Shown piece after piece: positions 36,576 to 49,019 of a stretch of 64,000 nucleotides of DNA. The notes beneath the pieces were generated by a model, which had not been told where the DNA came from, searched no databases, and saw nothing but the letters and a program-made list of their open reading frames with translations. Numbering within the stretch: position 1 is the stretch's first letter; each line of letters opens with the position of its first letter. The position numbers were made by a program, and so were the translations under genes. The DNA is taken from the NCBI RefSeq assembly GCF_000473265.1, contig NZ_KI421511.1, positions 4,253,560 through 4,317,559 on the forward strand, given 5' to 3'. The DNA is from Amycolatopsis thermoflava N1165 (GTDB lineage: Bacteria; Actinomycetota; Actinomycetes; Mycobacteriales; Pseudonocardiaceae).

Positions 36576-36995
36576 CTACCGGCGCGAGCCGTCCTCCGGT
36601 CCACCGGCGAACTCCTCCGTCACCGGGATCCCCTTCTTCAGCGTCCGCGACACCGTGCACAACCGCTCGACGGCCCGGTCCACCGCGGCCACCAGCTTCT
36701 CCCGCTCTTCTTCTGCCAGTGTCGACAGGTCGACGTCGAAGAGCACGTGCACGGCGTCCAGTTCGGACGCGCCCTCGCGGCGGTCGGCGGTCACCGCCAC
36801 CCGCAGCGGCGCGTCGGTCCGGCGGGTGATCAGCTCCTCGGCCGTCACCGCAGCGCAGCCGGCCGCCGCGATCTGCAGCAGCTCCGCGGGCGAGAACGAC
36901 CCGGGCGCGCCCTTCCGCCCGATCCGCACCGTCGCGCCACGCTCGTTGCGCCCGACGAACTCGTGCTCGCCCTCGCGGCGGACGTCCAGGCTCAC
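36576..36995 (-). CDS. OsmC-like (Ohr family) protein
   Basis: A 139-residue OsmC/Ohr-fold protein, probably a thiol-dependent peroxide or hydroperoxide reductase. Recognised by GAPGSFSPAELLQIAAAGCAAVTAEELI with the active-site cysteine, and the conserved ERLCTVSRTLKKGIPV with the second one. GTG at 36995 is preferred over GTG at 37001 because GAGGA then has proper spacing. It is the last gene of a minus-strand run (ctaD, serB, PTH2-like). Its 3' end abuts repeat array A and resembles the repeat unit. Confidence 0.88.
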   Translation of the reverse strand: MSLDVRREGEHEFVGRNERGATVRIGRKGAPGSFSPAELLQIAAAGCAAVTAEELITRRTDAPLRVAVTADRREGASELDAVHVLFDVDLSTLAEEEREKLVAAVDRAVERLCTVSRTLKKGIPVTEEFAGGPEDGSRR

Positions 36996-37014
36996 ACGCA
37001 CTCCTCGATCGGGG

Positions 37015-40800
<3,786 letters not shown>

Positions 40801-40910
40801 TCCTGCCTCCAAGATCCTCTTCGGTGTGTCAGCGGCCGCGGCGACGCGACCAGTCCGGATCGTATCCCTCGCCCCCGACACAGGTGCGCACCGGCTGGGA
40901 AGATCACGCC

Positions 40911-41744
40911 ATGGGAGACCGCCACACGACCGCCGCCGTGGCGGCCGCGGTCGAGGTCGGGCAGCGGTTCCGGTTGCCCACCGAGCACCCGGAAGTGCTG
41001 GCCACGCGGTCGAACGTGCTGGTGAGGCTGGGTGCGGTCGTGGCAAGGGTGCCCGGGACGACGCTGGTCGCGCGGCCCGGGGTGCTCCAGTCGCTGGCGC
41101 GCGAAGTGGCACTCTCGTCGTTCCTCGAGATGCGGGACGCACCGGTCGTGCCGCCGTTCGAAAGCCCAGGTCCGCACGTCGCAAACGGTCTTCCGGTCAC
41201 ATTGTGGCGTTTCACACGTCACGACCCGGATCACGTCTTCGCGCCCGGCGAGGTGGCCTGGTCGCTGGCCGAACTGCACGCCGCGCTGCGGGATTTCCGC
41301 GATCCGCTGGACGCGCCCGGGCCGCTGGCGGAGGCCCGGTCTTGGATCGCGCGGTTCGACCTGCCGGTGGAGCTGGCGGACGAGGTCGACGCCCTCGAGG
41401 CGGCGCTGCCGGACGGCCGGGCACAGGCTCTGCACGGCGACGCGCACCCGGGGAACCTGCTGGCCACGGCGAGCGGGCCGCGCTGGGTCGACTTCGAGGA
41501 CACCTGGGCCGGGCCGGTCCTCTGGGACCTGGCATGCCTGGCGCTGACCACGCGGCTGGACGGCCGCGCCGCGGTCGCCGCGTACCCCGGCGCGCCGGAT
41601 CCGGACGAGCTGGCGCCCTGGCTGCGGCTGCGCGACCTGTTCGGGGTGTGCTGGCGGTTCGCGATCGCGCGCCGCTTCCCGGACAGGCTGCCGGAAGCGC
41701 AGGCTGACCTGCGGCGATTCAAAACTGTCGGTGGGTCCCGCTAG
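40911..41744 (+). CDS. Aminoglycoside phosphotransferase (APH) family protein
   Basis: A kinase-fold protein of 277 residues with the catalytic [13 protein letters not shown] (aspartate and asparagine) near residue 185 and the metal-binding [20 protein letters not shown]. The N-terminal lobe has [20 protein letters not shown]. It may phosphorylate a small metabolite or antibiotic; substrate unknown. ATG at 40911 has GGGAAG upstream. The gene after it starts 10 bases later in the same direction. Confidence 0.85.
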   Translation: MGDRHTTAAVAAAVEVGQRFRLPTEHPEVLATRSNVLVRLGAVVARVPGTTLVARPGVLQSLAREVALSSFLEMRDAPVVPPFESPGPHVANGLPVTLWRFTRHDPDHVFAPGEVAWSLAELHAALRDFRDPLDAPGPLAEARSWIARFDLPVELADEVDALEAALPDGRAQALHGDAHPGNLLATASGPRWVDFEDTWAGPVLWDLACLALTTRLDGRAAVAAYPGAPDPDELAPWLRLRDLFGVCWRFAIARRFPDRLPEAQADLRRFKTVGGSR

Positions 41745-41754
41745 CTTTCCGGGC

Positions 41755-42468
41755 ATGGAGAAGCCCGGGTACCTCACGGCGTTGCGCAGGGACGGCGGCC
41801 GCTTGGCGGAAGCGGTGCGAGACCTGCGTGCGCCGGTGGCGGCGTGCCCGGGCTGGGACGTGGCCGAGCTGGTCTGGCACACCGGCGAGGTCCACTGGTT
41901 CTGGCGGCAGATCGCGTCCGGAGCGGTTCCCGGGCCGGACGACTACCGGGAACCGCCGCGGCCGGCGGACGACGAGCTGGTGACGTGGTTCGCCGAGGGG
42001 GTCGAGGCGCTGGCGGGCGCCTTGGCTGCGCTCGATCCGGCCGAGCCCAGGTGGACGTGGGCGGAGCGGAAGGACGCGGGGTTCATCCAGCGCCGGATGG
42101 CCCAGGAGACGGCGGTGCACTGCTGGGACGCGCTGTCGGCGGCGGGGCGGGACGAACCGGTCGAGCGGGAGCTCGCGGTGGACGGGATCGACGAGTTCCT
42201 GCGGTTCTTCCTCCCGGACGCCCCGCCGGCCGGCTTCCGGGCGGACGTGCACCTGCACGCGACGGACGGTCCGGGCGAGTGGCTGGTCCGGCCGTCCGCC
42301 GCGGGCTGGTCGGTGACGGGCGAGCACCGCAAGGCCACGACGGCGGTGCGCGGGACGGCGTCGGACCTGTTGCTGCTGTTGTGGCGCCGGAAGGGCCCCG
42401 AAGAGGTCGAGGTACTCGGCGACGCCGGGGCCCTGGAGGAGTTCGTTGATGTTTCTCAACTGAATTAG
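41755..42468 (+). CDS. DinB-like, mycothiol-dependent maleylpyruvate isomerase family protein
   Basis: A 237-residue TIGR03083-type protein. The N-terminal metal-binding four-helix bundle has histidines in CPGWDVAELVWHTGEVHWFW and AQETAVHCWDALSA. The C-terminal SCP2-like part is seen in PSAAGWSVTGEHRKATTAVRG-type sequence with ASDLLLLLWRRK. Members use mycothiol as thiol donor. Substrate unknown. ATG at 41755 is chosen because it brings the start close to the first helix. Confidence 0.83.
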   Translation: MEKPGYLTALRRDGGRLAEAVRDLRAPVAACPGWDVAELVWHTGEVHWFWRQIASGAVPGPDDYREPPRPADDELVTWFAEGVEALAGALAALDPAEPRWTWAERKDAGFIQRRMAQETAVHCWDALSAAGRDEPVERELAVDGIDEFLRFFLPDAPPAGFRADVHLHATDGPGEWLVRPSAAGWSVTGEHRKATTAVRGTASDLLLLLWRRKGPEEVEVLGDAGALEEFVDVSQLN

Positions 42469-43135
42469 CCGGGTGGGTGCTGGTCGCCGGATCAGCGAGC
42501 CGCTCGAGGCGGGCTGGGACGCGCAGGGGGCGTTCCGGCGCCGGGTGGCTTGCGCGCTGCCGCCCGGCGGCACCGTGCGCGCGACGGCCCGCGGTGGGCA
42601 GCGACTCTCCCCCAGCGCGCTGCCCGGCGACGCAGCGCGCATCTCGGCCGAACACCGTCACGCCCAGGGCCATCAGCCCAAGATCGCCTCGGTGACCATG
42701 ACCGGCGCCTCCCGGGCCGCGAGGTGGCCGCCATCGGACACGACTGCCCCGCATCAACCAGCCGACTCTCCCCGCAACCTGCGAACGCAGCGAACACGAC
42801 CGAGCACCTTCACACGAAGGGTCCCAGCCCAGGATCCACACGAAGGGCCACCGGCCCAGGATCGCCTCGGTGACCCTGGGCGGCGCCTCCACCGCCGTCA
42901 GATGACAGCCGTCAGGGCACGACCGCGCAACAGCCAGCGGACTACCCGTCACCGGCAAGGGCAACGCGCTCCACAGCCGACGCCCTCGCTCGAAGGGCCT
43001 CAGCCCAACCCGGCGACCACCACCGGCACCCCCACCCCAGCGCTGTGAGCCCGGCGGCCGACGGACACGACTGCCCAGCAGCCGGCCGACTTCCCCGTGA
43101 TCGGCAAAGGCGACGCGAACCTTCGCCGAGCACCC
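42469..43135. repeat. Array B: three decayed copies of the hydrolase 3' end
   Basis: The gap before the hydrolase stop holds about three diverged copies of the last 80-100 bases of that gene plus sequence past its stop, with a period of roughly 150-190 bases. On the minus strand one copy (around 42835-42935) still reads CHLTAVEAPPRVTEAILGRW followed by PFV, against GHLTPLEAPAMVTEAILGWW in the gene. Another (around 42668-42750) reads GGHLAAREAPVMVTEAILG and stops. A third, more decayed, lies around 42990-43060. No intact gene is present. Confidence 0.82.
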
Positions 43136-43888
43136 TCACACGAAGGGCCACCAGCCTAGGATCGCCTCGGTGACCATGGCCGGCGCTTCCAGCGGCGTGA
43201 GGTGCCCGGCCTGGGGCACGACCACCAGTTCGCCGCTGGGCAGCGTCTCGGCCATCGCCTGGGCGCCGTCGGGTGGGGTGAGTCCGTCGTCCTCGCCCAC
43301 GATCACCAGGGCGGGCACGTCGGTGGCGGCCAGCAGCGCGGTGGAGTCCGGCCGGTTGGCCATCGCGCGGGCTGCCCATGCCACACCCGCCGGGGGCTGG
43401 CTGTCGATGAGGTCGCGCACCGTCTCGACCACGTCCGGGCGGGTCTCGCGGGTCTCGGCGCTGAGCACGTTCGGCAGCATGGCCTCGGCGAGCCAGCCGG
43501 TCACGCCCTCCGACTCCGCGCGCTGCGCCAGGTCCCGCCGGGCCTGGGCCGCCTCCGGCGCGTCCGCGGTCGCCTTCGTGTCGATGAGGACCAGCCCGGC
43601 GACGCGCTCGGGCGCGGCGCGCAGCACGGCCATGGTCACGTAGCCGCCCATGGAGCAGCCGCCGAGCACGACCTGCTCCAGTTCGAGCTTGTCGAGCAGG
43701 GCGACCACGTCCCGGGCGGCGTCGTCGAGGCTGGGCTCGCGGTCGGTCCCGGGCAGCGGCGTCCGCCCGAGGCCCCGCTGGTCGGGCGTGATCAGCCGGT
43801 GCCGGGTGGTCAGACCGCCGCGGACGGGGTTCCACATGCGGGCGTCCACCGGGAAGGCGTGGAGGAGGACCAGGGGAAGATCAGCCAT
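43136..43888 (-). CDS. Alpha/beta hydrolase
   Basis: A 250-residue hydrolase-fold enzyme. It has an oxyanion-hole strand LPLVLLHAFPVDARMWNP, the nucleophile elbow GGCSMGGYVT (serine near residue 83), an acid residue in VIVGEDDGLTPP and the catalytic histidine in AGHLTPLEAP. Most like esterases or 3-oxoadipate enol-lactonase relatives; substrate unknown. ATG at 43888 is 38 bases from the divergent GNAT gene. The 3' end has given rise to the repeat copies downstream. Confidence 0.88.
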   Translation of the reverse strand: MADLPLVLLHAFPVDARMWNPVRGGLTTRHRLITPDQRGLGRTPLPGTDREPSLDDAARDVVALLDKLELEQVVLGGCSMGGYVTMAVLRAAPERVAGLVLIDTKATADAPEAAQARRDLAQRAESEGVTGWLAEAMLPNVLSAETRETRPDVVETVRDLIDSQPPAGVAWAARAMANRPDSTALLAATDVPALVIVGEDDGLTPPDGAQAMAETLPSGELVVVPQAGHLTPLEAPAMVTEAILGWWPFV

Positions 43889-43926
43889 ACCGAGATTGTG
43901 CTGGACCGGCGCGCTACCGTCGCCCT

Positions 43927-44463
43927 GTGAGCGTCGAGTGGCGGGAGATCCGCACTGACCGCCTGTTGCTGCGGCCACTGGGCCCGGAGGACCGGGACGA
44001 CGTCGTCGAGATCCAAACCGACCCGCGGACCAACCGCTACCACCCCGCGCCGCCCGGCGAGGAGGAGACCGAGGTCAAGCTCACGGCCTGGCTCGAGCAC
44101 TGGAAGGCCCACGGGTTCGGCTACCTCGCGGTGGTGCCGCTCGCCACCGGTGGGGTCGCGGGCATCGGCGGGCTGCAGCACCTGGAGTTCGGCGGCGCCC
44201 GGCTGCTGAACCTCTACTACCGCTTCCGGCCCGAGGCGTGGGGTCGCGGCTACGCGACCGAGATGGCGCGGGCGGTGGTCGACTGGGCGGAGCGGGAGCT
44301 GCCGCAGTTTCCGGTGCAGATCAGCGTGAACATCGCCAACGAGCCGTCACTGCGCGTCGCGGAGCGGCTCGGGTTCACCGCCTACACCGAAACCTTCTAC
44401 GACGGCGCCGTCTCCCGCCACTTCCGGAAGCTCCCGAAGCCTGAAGACGCGCGGCGGGCCTAG
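43927..44463 (+). CDS. GNAT acetyltransferase (RimJ/RimL type)
   Basis: A 178-residue N-acetyltransferase. TDRLLLRPLGPEDRDDVVEI is the usual first strand and helix, the acetyl-CoA loop is in RPEAWGRGYATEMARAVVDW, and the ISVNIANEPSLRVAERLGF motif is typical of RimJ/RimL-like enzymes. GTG at 43927. The 3' end overlaps a convergent small gene by 4 bases. Acceptor amine unknown. Confidence 0.89.
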   Translation: MSVEWREIRTDRLLLRPLGPEDRDDVVEIQTDPRTNRYHPAPPGEEETEVKLTAWLEHWKAHGFGYLAVVPLATGGVAGIGGLQHLEFGGARLLNLYYRFRPEAWGRGYATEMARAVVDWAERELPQFPVQISVNIANEPSLRVAERLGFTAYTETFYDGAVSRHFRKLPKPEDARRA

Positions 44464-44759
44464 AAACGCTTGCGCGTCGGGCCGCGGCGGCCGCGCGCGT
44501 CCCAGCAGGCGCGGTGCCAGTGCCTGCGATCGGCCACCGAGCCGAGCTCGTCGGCGGGCCAGGCCACCACGTGCGGCACGCCGGGCTGGATCTCGTGGTC
44601 GCACCCGGGGCAGCGGTACACCTTGGTCGCCTGGCTGCCCGGGACGCTGCGCACCAGCCAGTCACCGTCCGGACCGGACTCGGCGTGCGCCCAACCAGGA
44701 GCCGCCCCGGCGCGGTCGGCGTCGGGGCGGCCACGGTGTGGTCGGTTGCGGCGGGGCAC
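44460..44759 (-). CDS. Small zinc-finger-like protein
   Basis: A 99-residue basic protein of the kind often called ATP/GTP-binding hypothetical in actinomycetes. The core has YRCPGCDHEIQPGVPHVVAWP and HWHRACWDARGRR, giving a CxxC...HxxC set that could bind one zinc ion. Both ends are rich in Arg/Pro. It lies 16 bases downstream of the MFS gene in the same direction and overlaps the GNAT stop. Function unknown. Confidence 0.75.
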   Translation of the reverse strand: MPRRNRPHRGRPDADRAGAAPGWAHAESGPDGDWLVRSVPGSQATKVYRCPGCDHEIQPGVPHVVAWPADELGSVADRRHWHRACWDARGRRGPTRKRF

Positions 44760-44775
44760 CCGGCCACGGTAACGC

Positions 44776-46209
44776 CTACGCGGCGCGGTCCGCGTCGCGG
44801 CGGAAGGTGAGTGCCACCACGAAGGTGAGGCACGCGATCACCACCGAGCCGATGAACGCGGCCGTCATCCCGGTGACCAGCACGTCGTGCGCCGAGCCGG
44901 TCGCGGTGCGCGTGGCCGTGCCGAAGATGGTGACCAGGATGGCGAGGCCGAGGGTCGCGCCGGTCTGCTGCATCGTCTGCAGCACACCGCCCGCGGCGCC
45001 GGCGTCCCGCGCCGGGACGCTGCCCATGATGATCACGTTGAGCGGTGAGAAGGCCAGTCCCATGCCCAGTCCCATGAGGACCATCGGGCCCAGCAGACCG
45101 GTCAGGTAGGCGGTGCCGGTTCCCAGCTGCGTCAACCAGCTCACCCCGGCGATCATCGACAGCGTCCCGGCGATCGCGACCGGCTTGGGCCCGAACCGGG
45201 GCAGCAGCCGCGGGATGGCCCGGCTCAGCGCGAACACCAGCAGCGCCATCGGCAGGAACGCGAACCCGGTGCCGAGCGCGTTCATGCCCCGCACGTCCTG
45301 CAGGTACTGGGTGAGGAAGAAGAACATCGACATGCCCGCCATCGGGCCGAGGAAGAAGTTGGCGTAGGCGGCGGCGCGATTGCGGTCGGCGAACAACCGC
45401 AAGGGCAGCAGCGGTTCGGCGGTGCGGACCTCGACGGCGAGGAACGCGCCGAGCAGCACCAGCCCGGCGATCAGCGAGACCAACGTCAGCGTGTCCGACC
45501 AGCCCGCCTCGGCGGCGCGGATGAAGCCGTAGACGAGGGCCGCCACGCCCACCGTCCCGGTCACCGCGCCGGGCAGGTCGAGCCGTGCCCGCTGCCGCGG
45601 CGGCTCCACCACGAACCGGGCGGCCAGTGCGGCCACCACCAGTCCGAACGGCACGTTGATGAACAGCACCGCCCGCCACGACAGCCACTCGGTGAGCAGC
45701 CCGCCGAGGATGAGGCCGACCGCGAACCCGGCGCTGGACATGCCGGAGAACAGGGCGAGCGCGCGCAGCCGGGCGCGGGCTTCGGTGATGGTCGTGGTGA
45801 GCAGGGCCAGCGTGCTCGGCCCCGCGGCGGCGGCGCCGAGGCCCTGCGCGATCCGCGCCACGATCAGCCACTCGGCCGATCCGGCCAGACCGCCGGCGAG
45901 TGAGGCGACGGTGAACAGCAGCACGCCGCCGACGAACATCCGCTTGCGGCCGAAGAGGTCGCCGGCGCGTCCGCCGAGCAGCAGCAGACCGCCGAATACG
46001 AGGGTGTAGCTCGACATCACCCAGCTCAGCGAGGCCGCGGTGAACCCGAGGTCAGCCTGGATCCGGGGCAGCGCGACGTTCATGACGGTGATGTCGAGGA
46101 CGATCATCAGCTGGCAGGTGAGCAGGGTTGCCAGCACCACGCCGGGGCGTGGCCGCGCCGCGGTCGCGGCGACAGCCGTGCCGGACGCGGGCAGCGTTGT
46201 CTCGGACAA
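44776..46209 (-). CDS. DHA2-type MFS drug exporter
   Basis: A 477-residue exporter with fourteen expected membrane helices. LDITVMNVALPRIQADLGF is the DHA2 motif D region in helix one, GRAGDLFGRKRMFVGG is motif A, and motif C is in SAGFAVGLILGGLLTEW. The best start is TTG at 46209, with GGAGA 5 bases upstream; the in-frame region above it has no better signal. It diverges from a TetR gene with paired boxes in between, so efflux is probably induced by its own substrate. Confidence 0.9.
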   Translation of the reverse strand: MSETTLPASGTAVAATAARPRPGVVLATLLTCQLMIVLDITVMNVALPRIQADLGFTAASLSWVMSSYTLVFGGLLLLGGRAGDLFGRKRMFVGGVLLFTVASLAGGLAGSAEWLIVARIAQGLGAAAAGPSTLALLTTTITEARARLRALALFSGMSSAGFAVGLILGGLLTEWLSWRAVLFINVPFGLVVAALAARFVVEPPRQRARLDLPGAVTGTVGVAALVYGFIRAAEAGWSDTLTLVSLIAGLVLLGAFLAVEVRTAEPLLPLRLFADRNRAAAYANFFLGPMAGMSMFFFLTQYLQDVRGMNALGTGFAFLPMALLVFALSRAIPRLLPRFGPKPVAIAGTLSMIAGVSWLTQLGTGTAYLTGLLGPMVLMGLGMGLAFSPLNVIIMGSVPARDAGAAGGVLQTMQQTGATLGLAILVTIFGTATRTATGSAHDVLVTGMTAAFIGSVVIACLTFVVALTFRRDADRAA

Positions 46210-46273
46210 GAAGTCTCCATCGAAGAGGACGACAGAAGCGGACGGACTCTCCGCTTCAATGGAGCTAGCATAT

Positions 46274-46321
46274 GGAGAACGTCTCCGGTTGCGCAAGGGT
46301 ATCCGGAGAATGTGTCCGGTT
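46274..46321. promoter_or_regulatory. Paired 17-bp TetR operator boxes
   Basis: GGAGAACGTCTCCGGTT at 46274-46290 and GGAGAATGTGTCCGGTT at 46305-46321 differ at two positions and are 31 bases apart (three helical turns). The first contains the perfect inverted repeat GGAGA-ACG-TCTCC. They lie in the gap between the divergent TetR and MFS genes, the expected place for the operator. Confidence 0.75.
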
Positions 46322-46335
46322 TTGGGGTGAGGCGC

Positions 46336-46899
46336 ATGACGGCACCGCGGCCGATGCGGGCTGACGCGCGGCGCAACTACGAACGGATCCTGGTCACGGC
46401 GCGCGAGGCGTTCCGGGAGCACGGACCGGACGCCCCGCTGGACGACATCGCGCGCCGGGCCTGCGTGGGCGCGGGCACCCTCTACCGGCACTTCCCGACC
46501 AGGGAGACGCTCATCGAAGCCGTCTACCGCGACGACATCGAGCGGCTGAGCTCCGCCGCGCACCGGTTGCTGGAGGAGCACGAGCCGGCGGAGGCGCTGG
46601 AGCTGTGGATGCGCGAGCAGGTCGCGTTCGTGCTGCACAAGCGCGGGCTGGCGGCCACGCTGAAGGCGGCGATGGACCGGGATTCCGAGACGTTCGCCGT
46701 GTGCAAGACGCTGATCAACGACGCCGCTGCGGTGCTGCTCAGCCGGGCGCAGGAAAGCGGCGCCATCCGCGACGACGTGCGACCGCGCGACCTGCTCCTG
46801 CTCGGGCACGGGGTGGGCGTGGCGGCGGAAGGCAACGACGAGACGGCCGAGCGGCTGCTCACCGTGCTGCTCGACGGCCTGCGCCGGCCGAAGCCCTGA
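46336..46899 (+). CDS. TetR family regulator of the adjacent exporter
   Basis: A 187-residue repressor. The N-terminal helix-turn-helix RRNYERILVTAREAFREHG, DDIARRACVGAGTLYRHFP is canonical. The C-terminal ligand domain includes LWMREQVAFVLHKRGLAATL and resembles the SbtR-like TetR_C group. ATG at 46336 is preferred because the protein then starts at MTAPRPMRADARRN; upstream GTGs lie inside the operator. It most likely represses the divergent MFS gene and itself. Confidence 0.9.
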   Translation: MTAPRPMRADARRNYERILVTAREAFREHGPDAPLDDIARRACVGAGTLYRHFPTRETLIEAVYRDDIERLSSAAHRLLEEHEPAEALELWMREQVAFVLHKRGLAATLKAAMDRDSETFAVCKTLINDAAAVLLSRAQESGAIRDDVRPRDLLLLGHGVGVAAEGNDETAERLLTVLLDGLRRPKP

Positions 46900-47630
46900 G
46901 CCGGCGGGGATTCCGCATCGAACGGCTCCGCCCCGAAATTCCACGCCCGAGGCACACGGCCGACAGGAGTTCGACGGCGGCGGGCGGCTCCCCGCTTGAC
47001 GGGAATCCAGCCGCCGGGGTACCACGGCAAGGGGAATCCCGGCCGACCGGGCCGTGCGCGCCGTTGAGGCATCGCGCCTCGCTCTCCTGGCGATTGCCCA
47101 CGGCTGAGGCGCCGGTTCCGCCCGGGCTGCTGTCAGTCGTGATCGGGCCAGGTGGGCGGGGCGGAGCCGCTCGCTCGGTGACCGCCGGCGTGGCCCGGCG
47201 CTCGGCGCCCCGCCGGTGGCGACGCCAGCGGCACTAGCCGTTCAGAAGCCCACCGGTGAGTAACCGCCAGCGGCACCCACCGCCCAGCGCCTCAACAGAG
47301 CGCAATCACCAGCGGGGCCAGTCGCTCGGCCCCTGAACGGCGCGCAACCGCGAGCGGGACCAGCCGCCCAGCGCCACAACCGTGGGCGACCGGCCGGCGA
47401 ACCCCCGCCCCCGGCGGCTCAGCGGTGCGCGATCGCCAGCGGGAACCAGTCGCCCACCCCCCTCCACCGTGCAGAATCGCCAGCGGGCCCAGGCGTTCAG
47501 CGCCCCGCCGGTGCGCAACCGCGAGCGGCACCAACCGCCCAGCGCCCCCACCGTGCGCCATCACCAGCGGCACCAGCCGCCCAGCGCTACAACCTGGGCG
47601 ATCGGCCGGCGAACCCCCGCCCCCGGCGGC
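46900..47630. repeat. Array C: about 40-bp repeats derived from the phosphatase 3' end
   Basis: From about 47215 to 47630 roughly nine units of about 40 bases read on the minus strand as CTGGTGCCGCTGGCGATCGC followed by GCACCG. These are copies of the last codons of the phosphatase gene (EQLVPLAIAHR and stop). A longer recent duplication, including the stop codon, is near-identical at 47383-47449 and 47594-47660 (211-base period). The left part, 46900-47215, contains no gene and only faint repeat traces. Confidence 0.83.
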
Positions 47631-48755
47631 TCAGCGGTGCGCGATCGCCAGCGGGACCAGTTGTTCGGCGGGCGTCATGGAGCCGTGTTGGCCGATCAGC
47701 TTCGACTCCAGCGGCTCGGCGGTGCGGCGCAGCATCCCGAAGTCGTCCCGGGCGGCGGCTATCACGTCGCCGAAGCGGGGGCGCACCCGGTCGCTCACGC
47801 GCGGCCCCAGCCAGCCCGCCGCGATCGCCTCGTCCCGGCGCGTCACCCACGCCCGCGGACCGAGCACCGAGCGCCACGTGGCCAGCACGTCCTCCGTAGC
47901 GCCGGGCTCGGTGTACACGTGCCGCACCCGCGGGTCCCCGCCGAACGCCCGCACGCCGGACCGCAACTCCGGCGTCACGTCGATGTCGATCACGTTGGCG
48001 CCCAGCGCGACCATCCCGTGGTCGGCCACCACGGCCAGCACCCGGCCGGGCGGCAGACCGTCCACAAGCAACTCGACGAGCCGGTCGACCTGCCTCAGCT
48101 GCATCACCCACGCCGGCGAACCCGGGCCGTACCGGTGGCCGAGCTCGTCCAGCTGGCCGTGGTAGGCGTAGCAGAAGCCAGGCGACTCGCGCAGGGCGCG
48201 CAGCGTCTCCGCGGCCAGGTCGCCCATCGCGTACACGCCGCGGTACTCCGCGCCGCGCTGCACCGCCCGCGTCAGCGGCGAGTTCGCGAACTTCGCCTCG
48301 GCCACCACCACCGCCTCGACGCCCGCGGCGGCCGCCCGCTCGAACGTCGTGGGCAACGGCTGGACGTCCTCCGGCCGCAGGTCCAGCTCGCCGCCACCGG
48401 GGTGCTCGCGCCAGCGCAGGGCGTTGAGCACACCGCAACCGGGCACCTCGAACGTGTACCCCGCCATGCCGTGCTCCCCCGACGCGACCCCGGTCCCGAT
48501 CGCGGCCAGCCCGGCGACCGTCGTCGACGGGCAGCCGACCGTCAGCGTCGCCTTCGCCAGCTCGGTCAGCACCGGCGCGTCGTCGGCGTGCGCGCGCAGC
48601 AGCTCCGAACCCAGACCGTCGATCAGCAACACACAGACGCCGGCGGCATCGGGCAGGCCGAGCGTGTCGACGCAGCCGGGCACGCCCAGCGTCGCGAGGA
48701 CCGACGGCACCACCTCGGCGAGATGCCCCTGGCCGGACAGCGTTGGCAGCTCCAC
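47631..48755 (-). CDS. Alkaline phosphatase superfamily (type I phosphodiesterase) protein
   Basis: A 374-residue metal-dependent phosphatase/phosphodiesterase fold. The first metal site is in VLLIDGLGSELLRAH, the threonine nucleophile in GCPSTTVAGLAAIGTG, and further metal ligands in YAYHGQLDELGHRYGP and AVVADHGMVALG. It is cytosolic, with no signal peptide. GTG at 48755 gives the normal N-terminus MELPTLSGQGHL. It probably cleaves phosphate esters or nucleotide pyrophosphates. Its 3' end is the apparent source of array C. Confidence 0.87.
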   Translation of the reverse strand: MELPTLSGQGHLAEVVPSVLATLGVPGCVDTLGLPDAAGVCVLLIDGLGSELLRAHADDAPVLTELAKATLTVGCPSTTVAGLAAIGTGVASGEHGMAGYTFEVPGCGVLNALRWREHPGGGELDLRPEDVQPLPTTFERAAAAGVEAVVVAEAKFANSPLTRAVQRGAEYRGVYAMGDLAAETLRALRESPGFCYAYHGQLDELGHRYGPGSPAWVMQLRQVDRLVELLVDGLPPGRVLAVVADHGMVALGANVIDIDVTPELRSGVRAFGGDPRVRHVYTEPGATEDVLATWRSVLGPRAWVTRRDEAIAAGWLGPRVSDRVRPRFGDVIAAARDDFGMLRRTAEPLESKLIGQHGSMTPAEQLVPLAIAHR

Positions 48756-48812
48756 ATGGTCAGCTTGGCAGGAAAGTGGCTCCGTGCGCACGCCTTGCCC
48801 GATAATGACCAC

Positions 48813-49019
48813 ATGCCGACCTACGCCTACCGCTGTCGCGAATGCACCGGCACCTTCGAGGTGAACCGGCCGATGAGCGAGTCGAGCGCGCCCGCGACCT
48901 GCCCCGAGGGCCACACGGACACGGTCAAGCTGCTCACCACCGTCGCGCTGACCGGTTCCGCCGCGGGCGCGCCCGCGGGCGGCGGTTGCTGCGGCGGCGC
49001 CTGCGGCTGCGGTCACTGA
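48813..49019 (+). CDS. FmdB-family zinc ribbon protein
   Basis: A 68-residue protein that starts MPTYAYRCRECTGTFEVNRP, the FmdB/putative regulatory zinc-ribbon opening, with the second metal pair in APATCPEGH. The C-terminus is Gly/Cys-rich (GGGCCGGACGCGH) and could bind a further metal. Divergent from the phosphatase, and overlapping the convergent dehydrogenase stop by 7 bases. Function unknown. Confidence 0.9.
   Translation: MPTYAYRCRECTGTFEVNRPMSESSAPATCPEGHTDTVKLLTTVALTGSAAGAPAGGGCCGGACGCGH

Noticed and set aside
42083-42964. Minus-strand frame containing hydrolase-like C-terminal sequence as a second gene or pseudogene
   Set aside because: Only the last 30 or so codons resemble the hydrolase, repeated at intervals; this is repeat array B, not a decayed full copy.
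47382-48812. Long plus-strand frame leading into the FmdB gene
   Set aside because: It runs through repeat array C and antisense to the phosphatase; FmdB proteins start at MPTYAYRC, i.e. 48813.
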